Position numbers and translations under genes: made by a program. The notes beneath the pieces are model-generated. The model worked only from the letters and a program-made list of their open reading frames with translations. It was not told where the DNA came from and searched no databases. Positions 63,592 to 64,000 of a DNA stretch of 64,000 nt are shown one piece after another. The stretch's first letter is position 1. The number at the start of each line of letters is the position of its first letter. The stretch comes from CAVYHJ01 sp963768165 [NCBI: uncultured bacterium] (GTDB lineage Bacteria > UBP4 > UBA4092), in contig CAVYHJ010000003.1 in NCBI GenBank assembly GCA_963768165.1, positions 310,001 through 374,000 of the forward strand, read 5' to 3'.

Positions 63592-64000
63592 AGCGGGTAA
63601 TTCAGTATGGCTTATTATTCATGATAATAAGTCTTTCGGGCTGGAGCATTGCTTCAGCCCGAAAGATTTTGTTGTTTGCGAGTAATGCAGGTGGTTTATA
63701 TTATTGTCTTCAATTGCAACCGACAGGACAATTGGTTTGGACGGGAGAGATATTAACAACTGGAAGTTACAATACCTATGGATTTGCCGTTAGTCCTGAC
63801 CAACGCTATCTATGGGTTCAATATTCTAATTTACCTTCTTCGGAAGGAATCATGCAATATGTTGTGACTCCTTATGGACAGATAACGGCGACGGGGAGAT
63901 CTGTACAATTACCTGAACTTCCAGCAGATATTTCATTTACTCCTAATGGACAATTGCTACTCCCTGTACCAGGTCCTATTTTTCGGGTGAATCCTGACAG
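63570..64000 (+). CDS. Secreted beta-propeller protein (3' end beyond window)
   Basis: Start ATG 63570 lies inside the end of the preceding gene (22-base overlap) with AGGAG seven bases before it. The N-terminus MSGVVSLKRVIQYGLLFMII and following residues to WSIASA form a complete signal peptide. Mature blades: KILLFASNAGGLYYCLQLQP, FAVSPDQRYLWVQ, ISFTPNGQLLLPV. It resembles the array propellers only in fold. An ATG at 63621 would truncate the signal peptide. Confidence 0.72.
   Translation, partial: MSGVVSLKRVIQYGLLFMIISLSGWSIASARKILLFASNAGGLYYCLQLQPTGQLVWTGEILTTGSYNTYGFAVSPDQRYLWVQYSNLPSSEGIMQYVVTPYGQITATGRSVQLPELPADISFTPNGQLLLPVPGPIFRVNPD

Overview
The window reads as a chromosomal segment of a Gram-negative-type bacterium that I cannot place in a phylum. 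It has standard bacterial housekeeping genes, genetic code 11 and Shine-Dalgarno starts. An LpxL/HtrB-like acyltransferase suggests an outer membrane. Extracytoplasmic-function (ECF) sigma factors paired with zinc-finger anti-sigma factors, many secreted proteins and dense short palindromic repeats suggest an uncultivated or environmental lineage. There is no rRNA, CRISPR array or phage, and the only tRNA trace is a truncated 5' half.

Layout. 1-3.9 kb: a secreted TPR-like protein (cut by the window edge), an ECF sigma factor with a FecR/TPR anti-sigma partner, and a secreted OB-fold protein. 4.4-8.6 kb: yaiI-dnaG-rpoD on the minus strand with a broken CAT-anticodon tRNA behind rpoD. 8.7-11.2 kb: zinc-ribbon/DUF2007 protein, polyphosphate:AMP phosphotransferase, YggT, and a 19-residue Lys/Ala micro-gene with its own promoter and terminator. 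11.3-12.8 kb: a second sigma/anti-sigma pair. 12.8-18.4 kb: a repeat-rich island with a type ISP-like restriction-modification enzyme and a nuclease-like partner. 18.4-25.8 kb: ilvN, ilvC and an rny-ymdB-xseA-xseB-ispA operon. 25.9-29 kb: a secreted protein, a Gfo/Idh/MocA oxidoreductase and an intact insertion sequence. 29-33.7 kb: a Tat-exported molybdenum hydroxylase of PaoABC type plus small proteins. 33.9-40 kb: ABC ATPase, Dabb protein, zincin, acyltransferase, diguanylate cyclase, ComB. 40.1-44.3 kb: a carboxypeptidase-regulatory-like repeat protein and a third sigma/anti-sigma pair, paralogous to the first. 45.7-64 kb (running off the end): a tandem array of secreted beta-helix and beta-propeller genes.

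How the parts connect. A bipartite promoter-like motif (TTTTTGTAAGGG, 16 bp, GTCTWA) occurs at four places: before the first sigma factor, before the TPR-like protein, before the OB-fold protein and before the 1594-residue beta-helix protein. I infer these are the targets and autoregulatory site of that sigma factor. A second, different motif precedes the 44.3-kb sigma factor and the carboxypeptidase-regulatory-like gene. The sigma/anti-sigma pairs therefore probably control the secreted protein genes of this region.

The 50.5-64 kb array is the most unusual part. Propeller genes alternate with signal-less copies of the C-terminal module of the first gene. In three units the propeller and the C-terminal module lie in one reading frame, interrupted only by a TGA in an identical context. 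Perfect repeats of about 736 and 962 bp lie 4.3 kb apart between diverged stretches, and one propeller is a mosaic of two neighbours, which points to recent duplication and gene conversion.
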